In this document: in pieces, positions 18,576 to 27,538 of the stretch
Layout of the letters: every line of letters begins with the position of its first letter
Numbering within the stretch: position 1 is the stretch's first letter
From: JL08 sp963765555
GTDB lineage: Bacteria > Pseudomonadota > Alphaproteobacteria > Rhodobacterales > Rhodobacteraceae
Assembly (NCBI GenBank): GCA_963765555.1
Contig: CAVXWX010000003.1
Coordinates: forward strand, 310,001 to 374,000
Direction of reading: 5' to 3'
DNA length: 64,000 nucleotides
Notes under the pieces: generated by a model
Database searches by the model: none
Seen by the model: only the letters and a program-made list of their open reading frames with translations
Told to the model about the DNA's origin: nothing
Position numbers and translations under genes: made by a program

Positions 18576-19805
18576 TCAGGATTTGCCTGCGCGATACCAT
18601 GCCATGATTTTACGGCGGTCTTCGGGTGGCAGATCGGTGATGTTGGCGGGTGGCATCGCGTGGCTGACACCGGCCTGCAAATAGATATCGCGCGCATGTT
18701 TGGTGATGTCGGAAGTGGTTTCCAGAAATACGCCCTTGGGCGCCCAGTGCATGCCTTCCCACACCGGTTCGCGCGCGTGGCACATGGAACAGCGCCCCAG
18801 CACGATGTCCTGCGCGTCTTCAAACCCTGCGGCATTGGCAAACCGCTGCTTCATACGGCGTCAGCGTGCGTGCCTCGGCCTCTTCATAGCTGTCATGGCC
18901 CGGAATGGTGGACAGCCACGCGATCAGGATGAACAGCAGCACCGTCACCGCCCATGTCCAGTGCGGGCCTTTGCCCGTGGCATGCATGGTGTTGAAATAA
19001 TGCCGGATGGTGACGCCGGTCAGAAAGATGATGCTGGCGATCAGCCAGTTGTATTCGGTCCCGAAGGCCAGCGGATAGTGGTTGGACAGCATCAGAAAGA
19101 TCACCGGCAGCGTCAGGTAATTGTTATGGGTCGATCGCAGTTTTGCGATCTTGCCGTATTTCGGGTCCGGTGTGCGCCCCGCCTTGAGGTCGGCGACCAC
19201 GATGCGCTGGTTCGGCATGATGATCAAAAACACATTGGCCGTCATGATCGTGGCGGTAAAGCCCCCAGATGCAGCAGCGCGGCGCGCCCTGTGAAAATCT
19301 GGTTATACCCCCATGACATGATCACCAGCAGCACGAACAACAACAGCATCAGAACCGTCGGGCGTTCACCAAGGCCGGATTTGCACAGGTAATCGTAAAC
19401 GATCCAGCCAATCGTCAGCGACGCGGCCGAAATCAGAACCGCCTGCCAAATCGCCAGATCAACCTTGTTGGCATCAATCAGGTACAGTTCCGCGCCAACC
19501 CAATAGACGATCATCAACAGGGCAGCCCCCGAGAGCCACGTCGCATAGCTTTCCCATTTGAACCAGATCAGGTGGTCGGGCATCTGTTCGGGGGCCACCA
19601 GATATTTCTGGATGTGGTAAAATCCGCCCCCGTGCACCTGCCATTCCTCGCCATGTGCCCCTTTGGGCAAATGCGGCGTTTTTCGCAGGCCCAGATCAAG
19701 CGCCACAAAGTAGAACGACGATCCGATCCATGCGATGGCGGTGATCACATGCAGCCAACGCACAGCAAAGGCCAGCCAGTCCCATATAATTGCCAGATCG
19801 TACAT
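18576..19805 (-). pseudogene. puuD: Urate hydroxylase PuuD (membrane domain plus cytochrome c), two frameshifts as read
   Basis: PuuD oxidises urate to 5-hydroxyisourate in the inner membrane, passing electrons to its C-terminal cytochrome c. The N-terminal part starts at the ATG at 19805 (GGAGG before it) and has many transmembrane helices (WLHVITAIAWIGSSFYFVALDLGL). The C-terminal part carries the heme-binding CSMCH motif and a late Met in HAMPPANITDLP. Two single-base events split the gene: a T lost from a T4 run at 19258-19260, and an extra base near 18849. They cancel in length, giving 410 codons, the family's normal size. It lies next to hydroxyisourate hydrolase and ureidoglycolate lyase, which supports the assignment. 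Confidence 0.88.
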
Positions 19806-19848
19806 GCCTTGCCCTCCGCTTTGGTCCGGCACACCCTAGCCAGACGCG

Positions 19849-19897
19849 CGTTTATTCTGTATTCCCATATATTACCAAGCTGTATCAAAAATAAACG
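19849..19897. promoter_or_regulatory. Divergent regulatory region between puuD and its LysR regulator
   Basis: The 96-base gap between divergent starts (19805 minus, 19902 plus) holds an 8-bp inverted repeat CGTTTATT / AATAAACG with arms at 19849-19856 and 19890-19897. CTGTAT occurs twice inside it (about 19856 and 19880). Location and symmetry fit a LysR-type binding site controlling both directions, but arm spacing is wider than the classic T-N11-A box. Confidence 0.4.
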
Positions 19898-19901
19898 AAC
19901 A

Positions 19902-20834
19902 ATGTCCTATCTTGATAACATCCGCACCTTTGTGCGCGTCTATGAACTGGGCAGCATGTCTGCGGCGGGGCGCGATCTGCGCATTTCGCCCGCGGTCACG
20001 TCCTCGCGTATTTCCCAGTTGGAAGAACACCTGAGCGTGCGCCTGTTCCAGCGCACCACCCGCAGCCTGACCCCGACCGCGCAAGGGCAGGCGTTTTATG
20101 GCGGGGCCTGCGCCGTACTGGAGGCGGTGGAAACCGCAGAGGCGCTGGTGATGGATATGACGGATAATCCCAAGGGATTGTTGCATGTGGCCGCGCCACT
20201 GGGCGTCGGGCGGCGGTTGATTGCGCCGCATGTCCCTGAATTCACAAGCGAATATCCCATGGTTGATGTGCGCTTGCGCCTGACCGATCGCAAGGTGGAT
20301 ATCACCGCAGAAGGGTTGGACGTGGCGTTTTTTCTGGGCCAGCCCGAAGACAGCAATCTGCGCATCCGCGCCATTGCCGATTGCCAGCGCGTGCTGTGTG
20401 CCGCGCCTGACTACATCGCGCGGCGCGGCAATCCGGCGAACGGCAGCGCGCTGGTCGAAGGCAAACACGACTGTCTGAACCTGCGTTTTCCCGGTGCCAC
20501 CGAATTCCAGTGGCGGCTGATCACCAAGGACGGACCGCGCAAATTCGCGGTCAGCGGGCGGCTGGAATCCGATGATGGGGATGTGCTGACAGATTGGGCG
20601 TTGGCCGGGCAGGGCATCGCCATGAAGCCGGTGTTCGAAGTGGCGGAACACCTGAAAGCCGGGCGTCTGGTGCCGGTGGCCACAGACACGCCACCCGTGC
20701 CGATCCAGATGGCGTGCCTTTATACACACCGCCGCCACCAAGACCCCAAAACCCGCCTGTTCATGGAGTATATGACGGATCGCGTGCGCGCCGCCGTGCG
20801 CGCATCTGAGGCGCTGTTTCAGCTGCCGCGATAG
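19902..20834 (+). CDS. LysR family transcriptional regulator (probable regulator of urate genes)
   Basis: A 310-residue regulator with an N-terminal LysR helix-turn-helix (FVRVYELGSMSAAGRDLRISPAVTSSRISQLEEHL) and a periplasmic-binding-protein-like effector domain. I start it at MSYLDNIRTF (19902), which matches the usual LysR N-terminus; the frame is open much further upstream without support. It is divergent from puuD and converges on the hydroxyisourate hydrolase gene, overlapping its end by 16 bases. Its neighbours suggest it senses urate or a breakdown product; this is inference from context. Confidence 0.85.
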   Translation: MSYLDNIRTFVRVYELGSMSAAGRDLRISPAVTSSRISQLEEHLSVRLFQRTTRSLTPTAQGQAFYGGACAVLEAVETAEALVMDMTDNPKGLLHVAAPLGVGRRLIAPHVPEFTSEYPMVDVRLRLTDRKVDITAEGLDVAFFLGQPEDSNLRIRAIADCQRVLCAAPDYIARRGNPANGSALVEGKHDCLNLRFPGATEFQWRLITKDGPRKFAVSGRLESDDGDVLTDWALAGQGIAMKPVFEVAEHLKAGRLVPVATDTPPVPIQMACLYTHRRHQDPKTRLFMEYMTDRVRAAVRASEALFQLPR

Positions 20835-21173
20835 GTGGAATAGCCGAACGGCGACAGCAACAGCGGCACATGGTAATGGGAAGCCTGCGACATCCCAAAG
20901 CGCAGCGGGATCACATCCAGAAAACGCGGGTCTTCGGGCGAGCGTTCCGGTTTCGTCCAGATAACTGCCCGCATAGAACCGCAATTCATAGGTGCCGGTT
21001 GAAAATTCGGCCTCGGGCAGGATCGGGCCGTCTGTCCGCCCGTCGGCATTGGTGCGCAAGGTGCGCAGATGCGTCGCGCGATCTTCGTCGATCCGGTAAA
21101 GTTCGATGGTCATGCCCTCGGCCGGGCATCCGCGCGCGGTGTCCAGAACGTGGGTTGTCAGATATCCGGCCAT
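20819..21173 (-). pseudogene. 5-hydroxyisourate hydrolase (transthyretin-related), frameshifted as read
   Basis: It hydrolyses 5-hydroxyisourate, the PuuD product, to OHCU in the cytoplasm. The start YLTTHVLDTARGCPA and the C-terminal signature HYHVPLLLSPFGYSTYRGS are diagnostic of the family (catalytic His, Arg and the YRGS tail). The first 78 residues or so and the remainder are in different frames; an extra base around 20940-20951 explains it. Correction gives 117 residues, the standard size. The gene end overlaps the convergent LysR gene. Divergent from allA. Confidence 0.9.
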
Positions 21174-21349
21174 GGCCCGCCCTTTCGATGTGGTGCCGCC
21201 ACTGTGCCAATCCGGACGCCAAAAGGCAAAGCCGCGATTGAATTACAGTGTTTCGCGTTTTTTTTGATAAAAATTCGGATTGTTTTGAAATATGCTAGGG
21301 TGAATGCCTGCATCCAAACCACGCATCCCAACCACAAGGCCAGACCGGA

Positions 21350-21832
21350 ATGACCACATCCATTCGAATCCAGCCGTTGACCGCCGAACGCTTTGCGCCC
21401 TTTGGCGATGTGCTGGACTGTGCGGGGGAACCGGACAAGATGATCAATCAGGGCCTGTGCGGGCGCTATCACGACCGCGCGACACTTGATTTTGGAAATG
21501 GACGCGCCGGCATCAGCATGTTTCGCGCTGAAACGCGTGCGCTGCCTTACATTTTGGACATGGTCGAACGCCATCCCGACGGCAGTCAGGCGTTTATTCC
21601 GTTGGGGGCCGATCCGTTTCTGGTGATCGTCGCACCCGATCAGGATGGCAGACCGGGCACACCACTGGCCTTTCGCACCGCAGCAGGGCAGGGCATCAAC
21701 CTGCACCGCAACACATGGCACGGGGTGCTGACGCCCCTTGCGGGCAATGGCATCTTTGCCGTGATCGACCGGATCGGCACCGGCGACAACCTGCAGGAAC
21801 ACTGGTTCGATACACCGTACACCGTTGACTAA
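21350..21832 (+). CDS. allA: Ureidoglycolate lyase
   Basis: A 160-residue AllA-type enzyme that splits ureidoglycolate into glyoxylate and urea, a late step of purine-ring breakdown. Conserved features are the N-terminal LTAERFAPFGDVL, the metal/substrate-site region ERHPDGSQAFIPLG and LHRNTWHGVLTPL. Length matches the family. It is divergent from the hydroxyisourate hydrolase gene and followed 50 bases later by the permease, so both are probably one transcript. The allantoin-processing enzymes between OHCU and ureidoglycolate are not in the window. Confidence 0.93.
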   Translation: MTTSIRIQPLTAERFAPFGDVLDCAGEPDKMINQGLCGRYHDRATLDFGNGRAGISMFRAETRALPYILDMVERHPDGSQAFIPLGADPFLVIVAPDQDGRPGTPLAFRTAAGQGINLHRNTWHGVLTPLAGNGIFAVIDRIGTGDNLQEHWFDTPYTVD

Positions 21833-21882
21833 AAACAAGTGCGGCCAAAAAGGCCGGACAGAAACCAACAGGGACATACCAC

Positions 21883-23316
21883 ATGACAGATACATCCATC
21901 GGCACGCCGGAACAGTTGCGCGATCCGAACTATACCCCTGCCTTGCACAAGGCCATTCCGCTGGGCATCCAGCATGTGCTGGCCATGTTTGTGTCCAACG
22001 TGACACCGGCAATCATCATCGCGGGCGCGGCGGGGTTCGGGTTCGGATCGGATGCGGGGGCGCAGGGCTTTCCCGACATGACCTATCTAATTCAGATGTC
22101 GATGCTGTTTGCCGGTATCGCAACGCTGTTCCAGACCATCGGCATGGGGCCGGTGGGCGCGCGCCTGCCCATCGTGCAGGGCACAAGTTTCGCGTTTATC
22201 CCCATCATGGTGCCGCTGGTCGCCGGCAAGGGGGTCGAGGCCTTGCCCGCCCTGTTCGGCGGCGTGCTGATCGGCGGGCTGTTCCACGCGCTGTTGGGCA
22301 CGGTGATCGGCAAAATCCGCTTTGCCCTGCCGCCGCTTGTCACCGGCCTTGTGGTCACGATGATCGGTCTGGCACTGGTCAAGGTCGGCATCCAGTATGC
22401 CGCCGGCGGGGTGCCCGCGATTGACAAACCCGAATATGGCAGCCTGCTTAACTGGTCTGCCGCGCTGGTGGTGATCTTTGTGACGCTCGGGCTGAAATTC
22501 TATGCCCGTGGGATGATGGCGGTATCGGCTGTCGTGATCGGGATCATCGTCGGCTATGTCTATGCGCTGTTCATGGGCATGGTCACATTCGACGGGATCG
22601 CAACCAGTTGGGGCCGCGCCGCCGCACTGCAATTCCCCGTGCCGTTCAAATACGGGTTCGAATTCAGCTTTGCCGCCATTGTCGGGTTCTGCCTGATGGC
22701 GTTCGTGTCGGCGGTGGAAACCGTGGGCGATGTATCGGGCATTACCAAAGGCGGGGCAGGGCGCGAAGCGACGGATCGCGAAATTCAGGGCGCGACCTAT
22801 GCCGACGGTCTGGGCAGTGCGGTGGCTGGCATCTTTGGCGGCTTTCCCAACACCTCGTTCAGCCAGAATGTGGGCCTGATCGCGATGACCGGCGTGATGA
22901 GCCGCCATGTCGTGACCATCGGCGCGATATTCCTGATCCTGTGTGGTTTGGTGCCCAAGGTCGGCGCGGTGATCCGCACCATCCCGATCGAGGTGCTGGG
23001 CGGCGGTGTGATCGTGATGTTCGGCATGGTCGTGGCGGCGGGTATCTCGATGCTGTCGGATGTGAACTGGAACCGGCGCAACATGGTGATTTTCGCGATT
23101 TCCCTGTCCGTCGGTCTGGGCCTGCAACTGGACCCCAAGGCGGTGCAATACCTGCCCGATGCGGTGCGCATCCTGATGACATCGGGCCTGTTGCCTGCCG
23201 CGCTGATCGCCATCGTGCTGAACCTGATATTGCCCGAAGAACTCAGCGGTAAATCAACCGAAGAAGTTTCAGGCGGGTTGGCAGGCCACGCCAAGGGATC
23301 AATGAGCGATCACTGA
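21883..23316 (+). CDS. NCS2 family nucleobase permease (probable urate/xanthine permease)
   Basis: A 477-residue inner-membrane transporter with about 14 helices of the nucleobase:cation symporter-2 family. It shows GAAGFGFGSDAGAQGFPDMTYLIQMSMLFAG, the conserved QGTSFAFIPIM segment and the substrate-site FVSAVETVGDVSGITKGG, followed by GGFPNTSFSQNVGLI, as in xanthine/urate carriers. Its place directly after allA in a urate cluster makes urate or xanthine the likely cargo. The C-terminus overlaps the end of the convergent FGGY kinase gene by a few bases. Confidence 0.9.
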   Translation: MTDTSIGTPEQLRDPNYTPALHKAIPLGIQHVLAMFVSNVTPAIIIAGAAGFGFGSDAGAQGFPDMTYLIQMSMLFAGIATLFQTIGMGPVGARLPIVQGTSFAFIPIMVPLVAGKGVEALPALFGGVLIGGLFHALLGTVIGKIRFALPPLVTGLVVTMIGLALVKVGIQYAAGGVPAIDKPEYGSLLNWSAALVVIFVTLGLKFYARGMMAVSAVVIGIIVGYVYALFMGMVTFDGIATSWGRAAALQFPVPFKYGFEFSFAAIVGFCLMAFVSAVETVGDVSGITKGGAGREATDREIQGATYADGLGSAVAGIFGGFPNTSFSQNVGLIAMTGVMSRHVVTIGAIFLILCGLVPKVGAVIRTIPIEVLGGGVIVMFGMVVAAGISMLSDVNWNRRNMVIFAISLSVGLGLQLDPKAVQYLPDAVRILMTSGLLPAALIAIVLNLILPEELSGKSTEEVSGGLAGHAKGSMSDH

Positions 23317-24737
23317 CGGGGCGTCGCGCCAAACGCCTGCACGGCATCGCGCGCGGCGCGAAACCGGTTCTGGAACGCGGGGGGCAGCCCCCGCGTTTTG
23401 ATCGTCTGGCCCTGCAACGGGGTGTCGATCCCGCCACCAACGGCCTCGGCCGCCAGCATGGCGGTGCCTATTGCGGTCAGTTCCGGTTCGTCCGAAACGA
23501 TCACATCGCGGTCCAGCGCATCGGCCAGAAACGCGCAGAAATAGGGGTTGGCCGACAATCCGCCGTCAATCGACACGGTGCGCGCCAGCGGTTGCAGCGC
23601 GTCCATCACCTGCAAAACCTCGGACATGCGAAAGGCCACACCTTCCAGCACGGCCTGCATCATGTCGCCCTTGCTGGTGTCCAGCGCCAGCCCCATCCAC
23701 GCCCCGCGCGCATGCCGGTCCCAATGGGGGCAGGCAAGGCCAGACAAGGCGGGCACAAAGGCCAGCCCGCGCCCGATTGCGGGATCGGCGGCAAAACTGT
23801 TGATGGCGTCAAACCCGTCAAACAGGCCAAGCCCCTGCGCCCAGTTGATCGCGGACGATGCGGCATAAACCCCGCCGTCCAGCGCATAGGTCGGCGGTTC
23901 ACCTGCCTTTTGCCATGCCACGGTGGGCAATGGCCCACCCGCCGCGCGGATCAGGTCCGGTCCCGTCACGCTAAGGGCAAACGCACCGGTGCCGAACGTG
24001 ATCTTGGTATCGCCCGCCGCGCGGCAGCGATGCCCGTATAGCGCCGCCTGTTGATCGACGATACTGGCGGTTAGCGTCAGGTCTGTGCCGGTCAGGCGAC
24101 CCAGATCGCCGTTTGTGGGCACAATCGCGGGCAGGGCGCTGATCGGTACGCCAAACAGATCGCACAGGTCCGGATCCCATGTGCAGGTGTCCAGCGCCAT
24201 CAGCGATGTGCGCGATGCGGTGGTGGGATCGGTTTCGAACCGGCCGCACAACCGGTCGCGGAAATAGGCATCCGTCGTGCCCAGCCGTAATGTGCCTTTG
24301 GCGGCAAGCGCCTGTGCGGCAGGCACGTTGCGCATGATCCAGCCCAGTTTGGACGCGGAAAAATACGCATCAATCGGCAACCCCGCGCGCTGCATGACCA
24401 GATCGGCCTGATCCGCCAACGCAACCAGTTCGGGCGCAGTGCGGTCATCCTGCCAGACGATGACGGGGCAAATCGCATCGCCCGTTTCAGCATCCCACGC
24501 CAGACAGCTTTCGCCCTGATTGGCCAGCCCCACTGCGGTAATTCCGTCCACATCCTGCGCCGCCGCAAGACAGGCGCGCAGGTTGTCCAGCAATTCACCC
24601 GCATCATGTTCCACATGGCCGGGGGCGGGGTAAATCTGGCGGTGTTGTACGGAATGTAACAGCCGCGCCGATCCGTCCTCGGATACCAGCACCGCGCGTG
24701 TGCTGGTGGTGCCCTGATCAATGGCGAGTGTGGTCAT
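23310..24737 (-). CDS. FGGY family carbohydrate kinase, glycerol-kinase-like with altered substrate site
   Basis: A 475-residue sugar kinase with the actin-like ATPase fold. It has the N-terminal phosphate loop DQGTTSTRAV and the GlpK-like motifs VIVWQDDRTA, DQQAALYGH, FGTGAF and the C-terminal SIDGGLSANPYF. In glycerol kinase, glycerol is held by an Arg-Glu pair (NQRE, Arg83 in E. coli). Here the motif reads NQGES, so the Arg is Gly75 while Glu76, Trp95 and the Asp-Gln pair are kept. This points to a different or relaxed polyol substrate. Its ATG overlaps the preceding FAD oxidoreductase stop (ATGA), so it is the last gene of a three-gene operon with two dehydrogenase-like flavoproteins. Confidence 0.8.
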   Translation of the reverse strand: MTTLAIDQGTTSTRAVLVSEDGSARLLHSVQHRQIYPAPGHVEHDAGELLDNLRACLAAAQDVDGITAVGLANQGESCLAWDAETGDAICPVIVWQDDRTAPELVALADQADLVMQRAGLPIDAYFSASKLGWIMRNVPAAQALAAKGTLRLGTTDAYFRDRLCGRFETDPTTASRTSLMALDTCTWDPDLCDLFGVPISALPAIVPTNGDLGRLTGTDLTLTASIVDQQAALYGHRCRAAGDTKITFGTGAFALSVTGPDLIRAAGGPLPTVAWQKAGEPPTYALDGGVYAASSAINWAQGLGLFDGFDAINSFAADPAIGRGLAFVPALSGLACPHWDRHARGAWMGLALDTSKGDMMQAVLEGVAFRMSEVLQVMDALQPLARTVSIDGGLSANPYFCAFLADALDRDVIVSDEPELTAIGTAMLAAEAVGGGIDTPLQGQTIKTRGLPPAFQNRFRAARDAVQAFGATPRQ

Positions 24738-25960
24738 GGTGTTTCATCCAATGTGATTTCGATCTTGGCGGCGTTCGGCGTGTCCGGATAGGGCAACAGG
24801 ATACGCCGCTCTGGCAATGTCTCAATCGGTTTCTGCGTTGTGATCTGCCCGTCAACACGCATCACCAGCTTTCCTTTGACCGGGCGGTTGACCCGCAACT
24901 GAAACCCCGGCAACGGGGCGGGGCCGCCGGAACCGGCGAACCGGTGCGGCACGCAATAGGCCAGCGCGTCCCCTTTAAGCGTAATGTTGTGTGCTGCCGG
25001 ATCAGGCAGGGGCTGACGCAGGTCATGGGCCATGATGTGCGCCATGCACGCGCCCTCGCGCCAACTCCAGCCTGCGGTTTCGACCGCGCGCAGCAGGTTT
25101 CCGGCGGCGAAATAATCCGGATCACTGCACCGCCCGTACTGGTCAATCTCGGGGCCGCCGCTGTCAGGGTCAATGCGCAGATGGCTGTGCTGTAACACGG
25201 CGGCGTCAGGGCGGAACGCGCCGCTGACAATCACCCCGTCACAGGCAATGTCGCGCACGCCTTGGGCATCGCGCACGGACACGGATGTGACGCGGTCGCG
25301 CCCGTTGATCGCGGTGATTTGCGTGTTCAGCATCAGCGGAACGCCCGTCAGTTTCGGGAACAGCACAGTGGGCCATCGGGCGGTGGTGCGCGCACCCGGT
25401 TCGATCATCGCGACGGGGTGGATGCCCAGATGGCGGCACGTCATGATCGTGGAAAATGACACCAGTTCAGTGCCCAGAATGACAGGGCGCAGAAACGGGC
25501 GCTGGCCATGCAGATAGACCATGCTTTGCAGCGTGCCGGTGGTGATCACCCCGCCGGGTTTGGTGCCCCCCAGCAGGCGCGCGGCCCGCGATGTTTCGCG
25601 CGCACCGGTGGCCAGCAGCACCCGTCGCGGGGTCAGCACATCGAGCCCCGACGGGCCTGTGACCGAAACGGTAGGGCCGGATGCAAGGCCTGTCACCGTC
25701 ACCTGCGTGCGGATTTCAACGCCGGCCTCTTGCGCGGTGCGCACCAGATGGCGGGCATAATCGGGGCCTTTCATCAGTCGTTTGAATTCACGCAGCCCGA
25801 ACGGATAATGCCCGCAATGGCGCGGAATGCCGCCCGCCATTGGTTCGCGCTCCAGCACGATCACGCGGGGCACGCCTAGTCGACGCAAGGCCGTGGCGGC
25901 GGCCAGACCGGACGGGCCACCACCCACGATCACAACGGCGTCGCGCAACGTCTCAGCCAT
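24734..25960 (-). CDS. FAD/NAD(P)-binding oxidoreductase (GlpB-like partner)
   Basis: A 408-residue flavoprotein with an N-terminal FAD-binding motif VIVGGGPSGLAAATALRRLG, a central NAD-type region (LLATGARETSRAARLLGG; VILGTELVSFSTIM) and a later FAD site (AAGNLLRAVETAGWSWREG). The start at 25960 overlaps the end of the upstream gene by 8 bases. Proteins of this kind occur beside BFD-domain glycerol-3-phosphate dehydrogenases, sometimes with a DUF1667 protein. Here no DUF1667 gene follows. The last 60 residues instead form a beta-rich tail (KLVMRVDGQITTQKPIETLP) of unknown role. It probably relays electrons from the flavodehydrogenase upstream. Confidence 0.75.
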   Translation of the reverse strand: MAETLRDAVVIVGGGPSGLAAATALRRLGVPRVIVLEREPMAGGIPRHCGHYPFGLREFKRLMKGPDYARHLVRTAQEAGVEIRTQVTVTGLASGPTVSVTGPSGLDVLTPRRVLLATGARETSRAARLLGGTKPGGVITTGTLQSMVYLHGQRPFLRPVILGTELVSFSTIMTCRHLGIHPVAMIEPGARTTARWPTVLFPKLTGVPLMLNTQITAINGRDRVTSVSVRDAQGVRDIACDGVIVSGAFRPDAAVLQHSHLRIDPDSGGPEIDQYGRCSDPDYFAAGNLLRAVETAGWSWREGACMAHIMAHDLRQPLPDPAAHNITLKGDALAYCVPHRFAGSGGPAPLPGFQLRVNRPVKGKLVMRVDGQITTQKPIETLPERRILLPYPDTPNAAKIEITLDETP

Positions 25961-27353
25961 CTGTGTCACCGGAAATCGGTTGGTCCAGCCGGTCGCGCGT
26001 GATGTCGGCCAGTGGCGCAACACAGTAATTGCCCTGACACCGCCCCATAGTCACACGGGTGCGCCGTTTCAGCCCGGCAAGGCTGGCGGCGGGGAGCGGG
26101 CCGGACAGCGCGGTTTCAATGTCGCGCCGCGTCACCTGTTCGCAATGGCAGACGATGCCGCCATTGCCCGCGCATTGCCAATCGCGCGCGCCAGCTTCGG
26201 CCAGATTGGGCACCTGCGGCCAGCGGGGCGCGGGCAGGGGTGTGCGTTCAATCAGCTTGGCGCAAAGCCCGTGCACATAGCGCGCCGTCCCCAGCGCCGA
26301 GCTTAGCCCGGTGGAACGGATACCCCCGACGCTGATATAGGCCCGATCCGAATGGGCGCTGATCTGGTAATCCTTGAATTCGCTCGCGGGGCGCAATCCG
26401 GCATACAGCGCTGTCACCTCATGTCCCGCAAGTGCGGGCAAAATCTCGGCCCCGCGCTGGCGCAGGGTGTTCAGCGTGGCGGGGTCCAGTGTTGCGGTGT
26501 CGCGGTCGTCCTGTTCTTCGGCGGTGGGCCCGACCAGCAGATTGCCCCAGATCGTGCGGCAGACCACAATGCCTTTCGTCACTTTGTTGGGCACCGGCAG
26601 CAGGATGTGGCGCGTCAGTGCGGCGGCGGGTTTGTCGAACACCACAAACTGCCCCTTGCGCGGGTGGATCGTGAAACCGCTTTGCCCGATCAGCATCGTA
26701 TCCACGCGGTCGCCGTATAGACCGGCGGCGTTGATCACCACGCGGCCCCGCACCGCCCCGCGCGTGGTGTCCAGTTGCCAGTGATCGACGTCATATGTGC
26801 CACCGGTCACGGCGCATCCGCGCACCACATGCGCGCCGTTCACCACCGCCTGCATCAGATAGGCATAAGGCGCGGACCACGGATCAACCAGATATTCGCG
26901 CGGGACGCGAAAGCTGGCCCTGACACCGCGGCCCAGTTCCGGTTCCAGATCGCGGGTTTGCGCCGCATTCAGCGGTTCGATGTCTGACACTCCGTTGGCG
27001 CTTGCCTGATCCATCAGTGCGGGCAACGCGGCCTCTTCCGCGTCGTTCCACGCAATCACCAGGGCGCCCGCGCGGTCAAGCGGCAGGTTCAGCCGCTTGT
27101 GGATGTCGATATACTCGGCGTACCCGTCGGCCACGCATTTCTGTTCCAGCGATCCGGTCGGGGCGTCAAATCCGGTGTGTAAAATGGCGCTGTTGGCCTT
27201 GGAAGCGCCATCCAGAATATCGGCGGCTTTTTCCAGCAAGACCACATGCCAGCCTTCCAGTGTCAGGCGGCGCGCGATGGCGCATCCGATCACGCCGCCA
27301 CCAATAATGATCGCATCGTGGCACAGGTCAGGGGCGGGGACGGTATCGGACAT
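25953..27353 (-). CDS. FAD-dependent glycerol-3-phosphate dehydrogenase-like protein with BFD [2Fe-2S] domain
   Basis: A 466-residue protein. The N-terminal two thirds are a DAO-type FAD oxidase/dehydrogenase domain (AIIIGGGVIGCAIARRL; the GlpA-like SKANSAILHTGFDA). The C-terminus (about 390-450) has a bacterioferritin-associated-ferredoxin-like iron-sulfur domain with four Cys: CHCEQVTRRDIE and GRCQGNYC. Such proteins oxidise glycerol-3-phosphate or related polyol phosphates. First gene of the operon that also encodes a second flavoprotein and an FGGY kinase, so kinase plus dehydrogenase would give a phosphorylate-then-oxidise route. Divergent from the DeoR gene. Confidence 0.82.
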   Translation of the reverse strand: MSDTVPAPDLCHDAIIIGGGVIGCAIARRLTLEGWHVVLLEKAADILDGASKANSAILHTGFDAPTGSLEQKCVADGYAEYIDIHKRLNLPLDRAGALVIAWNDAEEAALPALMDQASANGVSDIEPLNAAQTRDLEPELGRGVRASFRVPREYLVDPWSAPYAYLMQAVVNGAHVVRGCAVTGGTYDVDHWQLDTTRGAVRGRVVINAAGLYGDRVDTMLIGQSGFTIHPRKGQFVVFDKPAAALTRHILLPVPNKVTKGIVVCRTIWGNLLVGPTAEEQDDRDTATLDPATLNTLRQRGAEILPALAGHEVTALYAGLRPASEFKDYQISAHSDRAYISVGGIRSTGLSSALGTARYVHGLCAKLIERTPLPAPRWPQVPNLAEAGARDWQCAGNGGIVCHCEQVTRRDIETALSGPLPAASLAGLKRRTRVTMGRCQGNYCVAPLADITRDRLDQPISGDTDG

Positions 27354-27478
27354 GGACGGATTCCATTTGCGCCCAAAGGCGTGCGCGGTTCTGCCCGAAT
27401 TCTATGTCACGCGATGACCGTTCAGTCAATTATTTGCATAAATCGTGACCGAATGATCAAGAAAATGCGCAAATACAG

Positions 27479-27508
27479 TTGACACAGTCATATACCTGCC
27501 CGCTAGAG
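27479..27508 (+). promoter_or_regulatory. Probable promoter of the DeoR gene
   Basis: TTGACA at 27479-27484, an 18-base spacer and CTAGAG at 27503-27508, about 30 bases before the DeoR ATG. The -35 is a perfect match to the housekeeping consensus; the -10 is imperfect. It lies in the divergent gap shared with the flavodehydrogenase operon, so a regulator bound here could act on both sides. Confidence 0.45.
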
Positions 27509-27538
27509 TTGGCACCAGAACTTTGGGGGACGGGCGCT

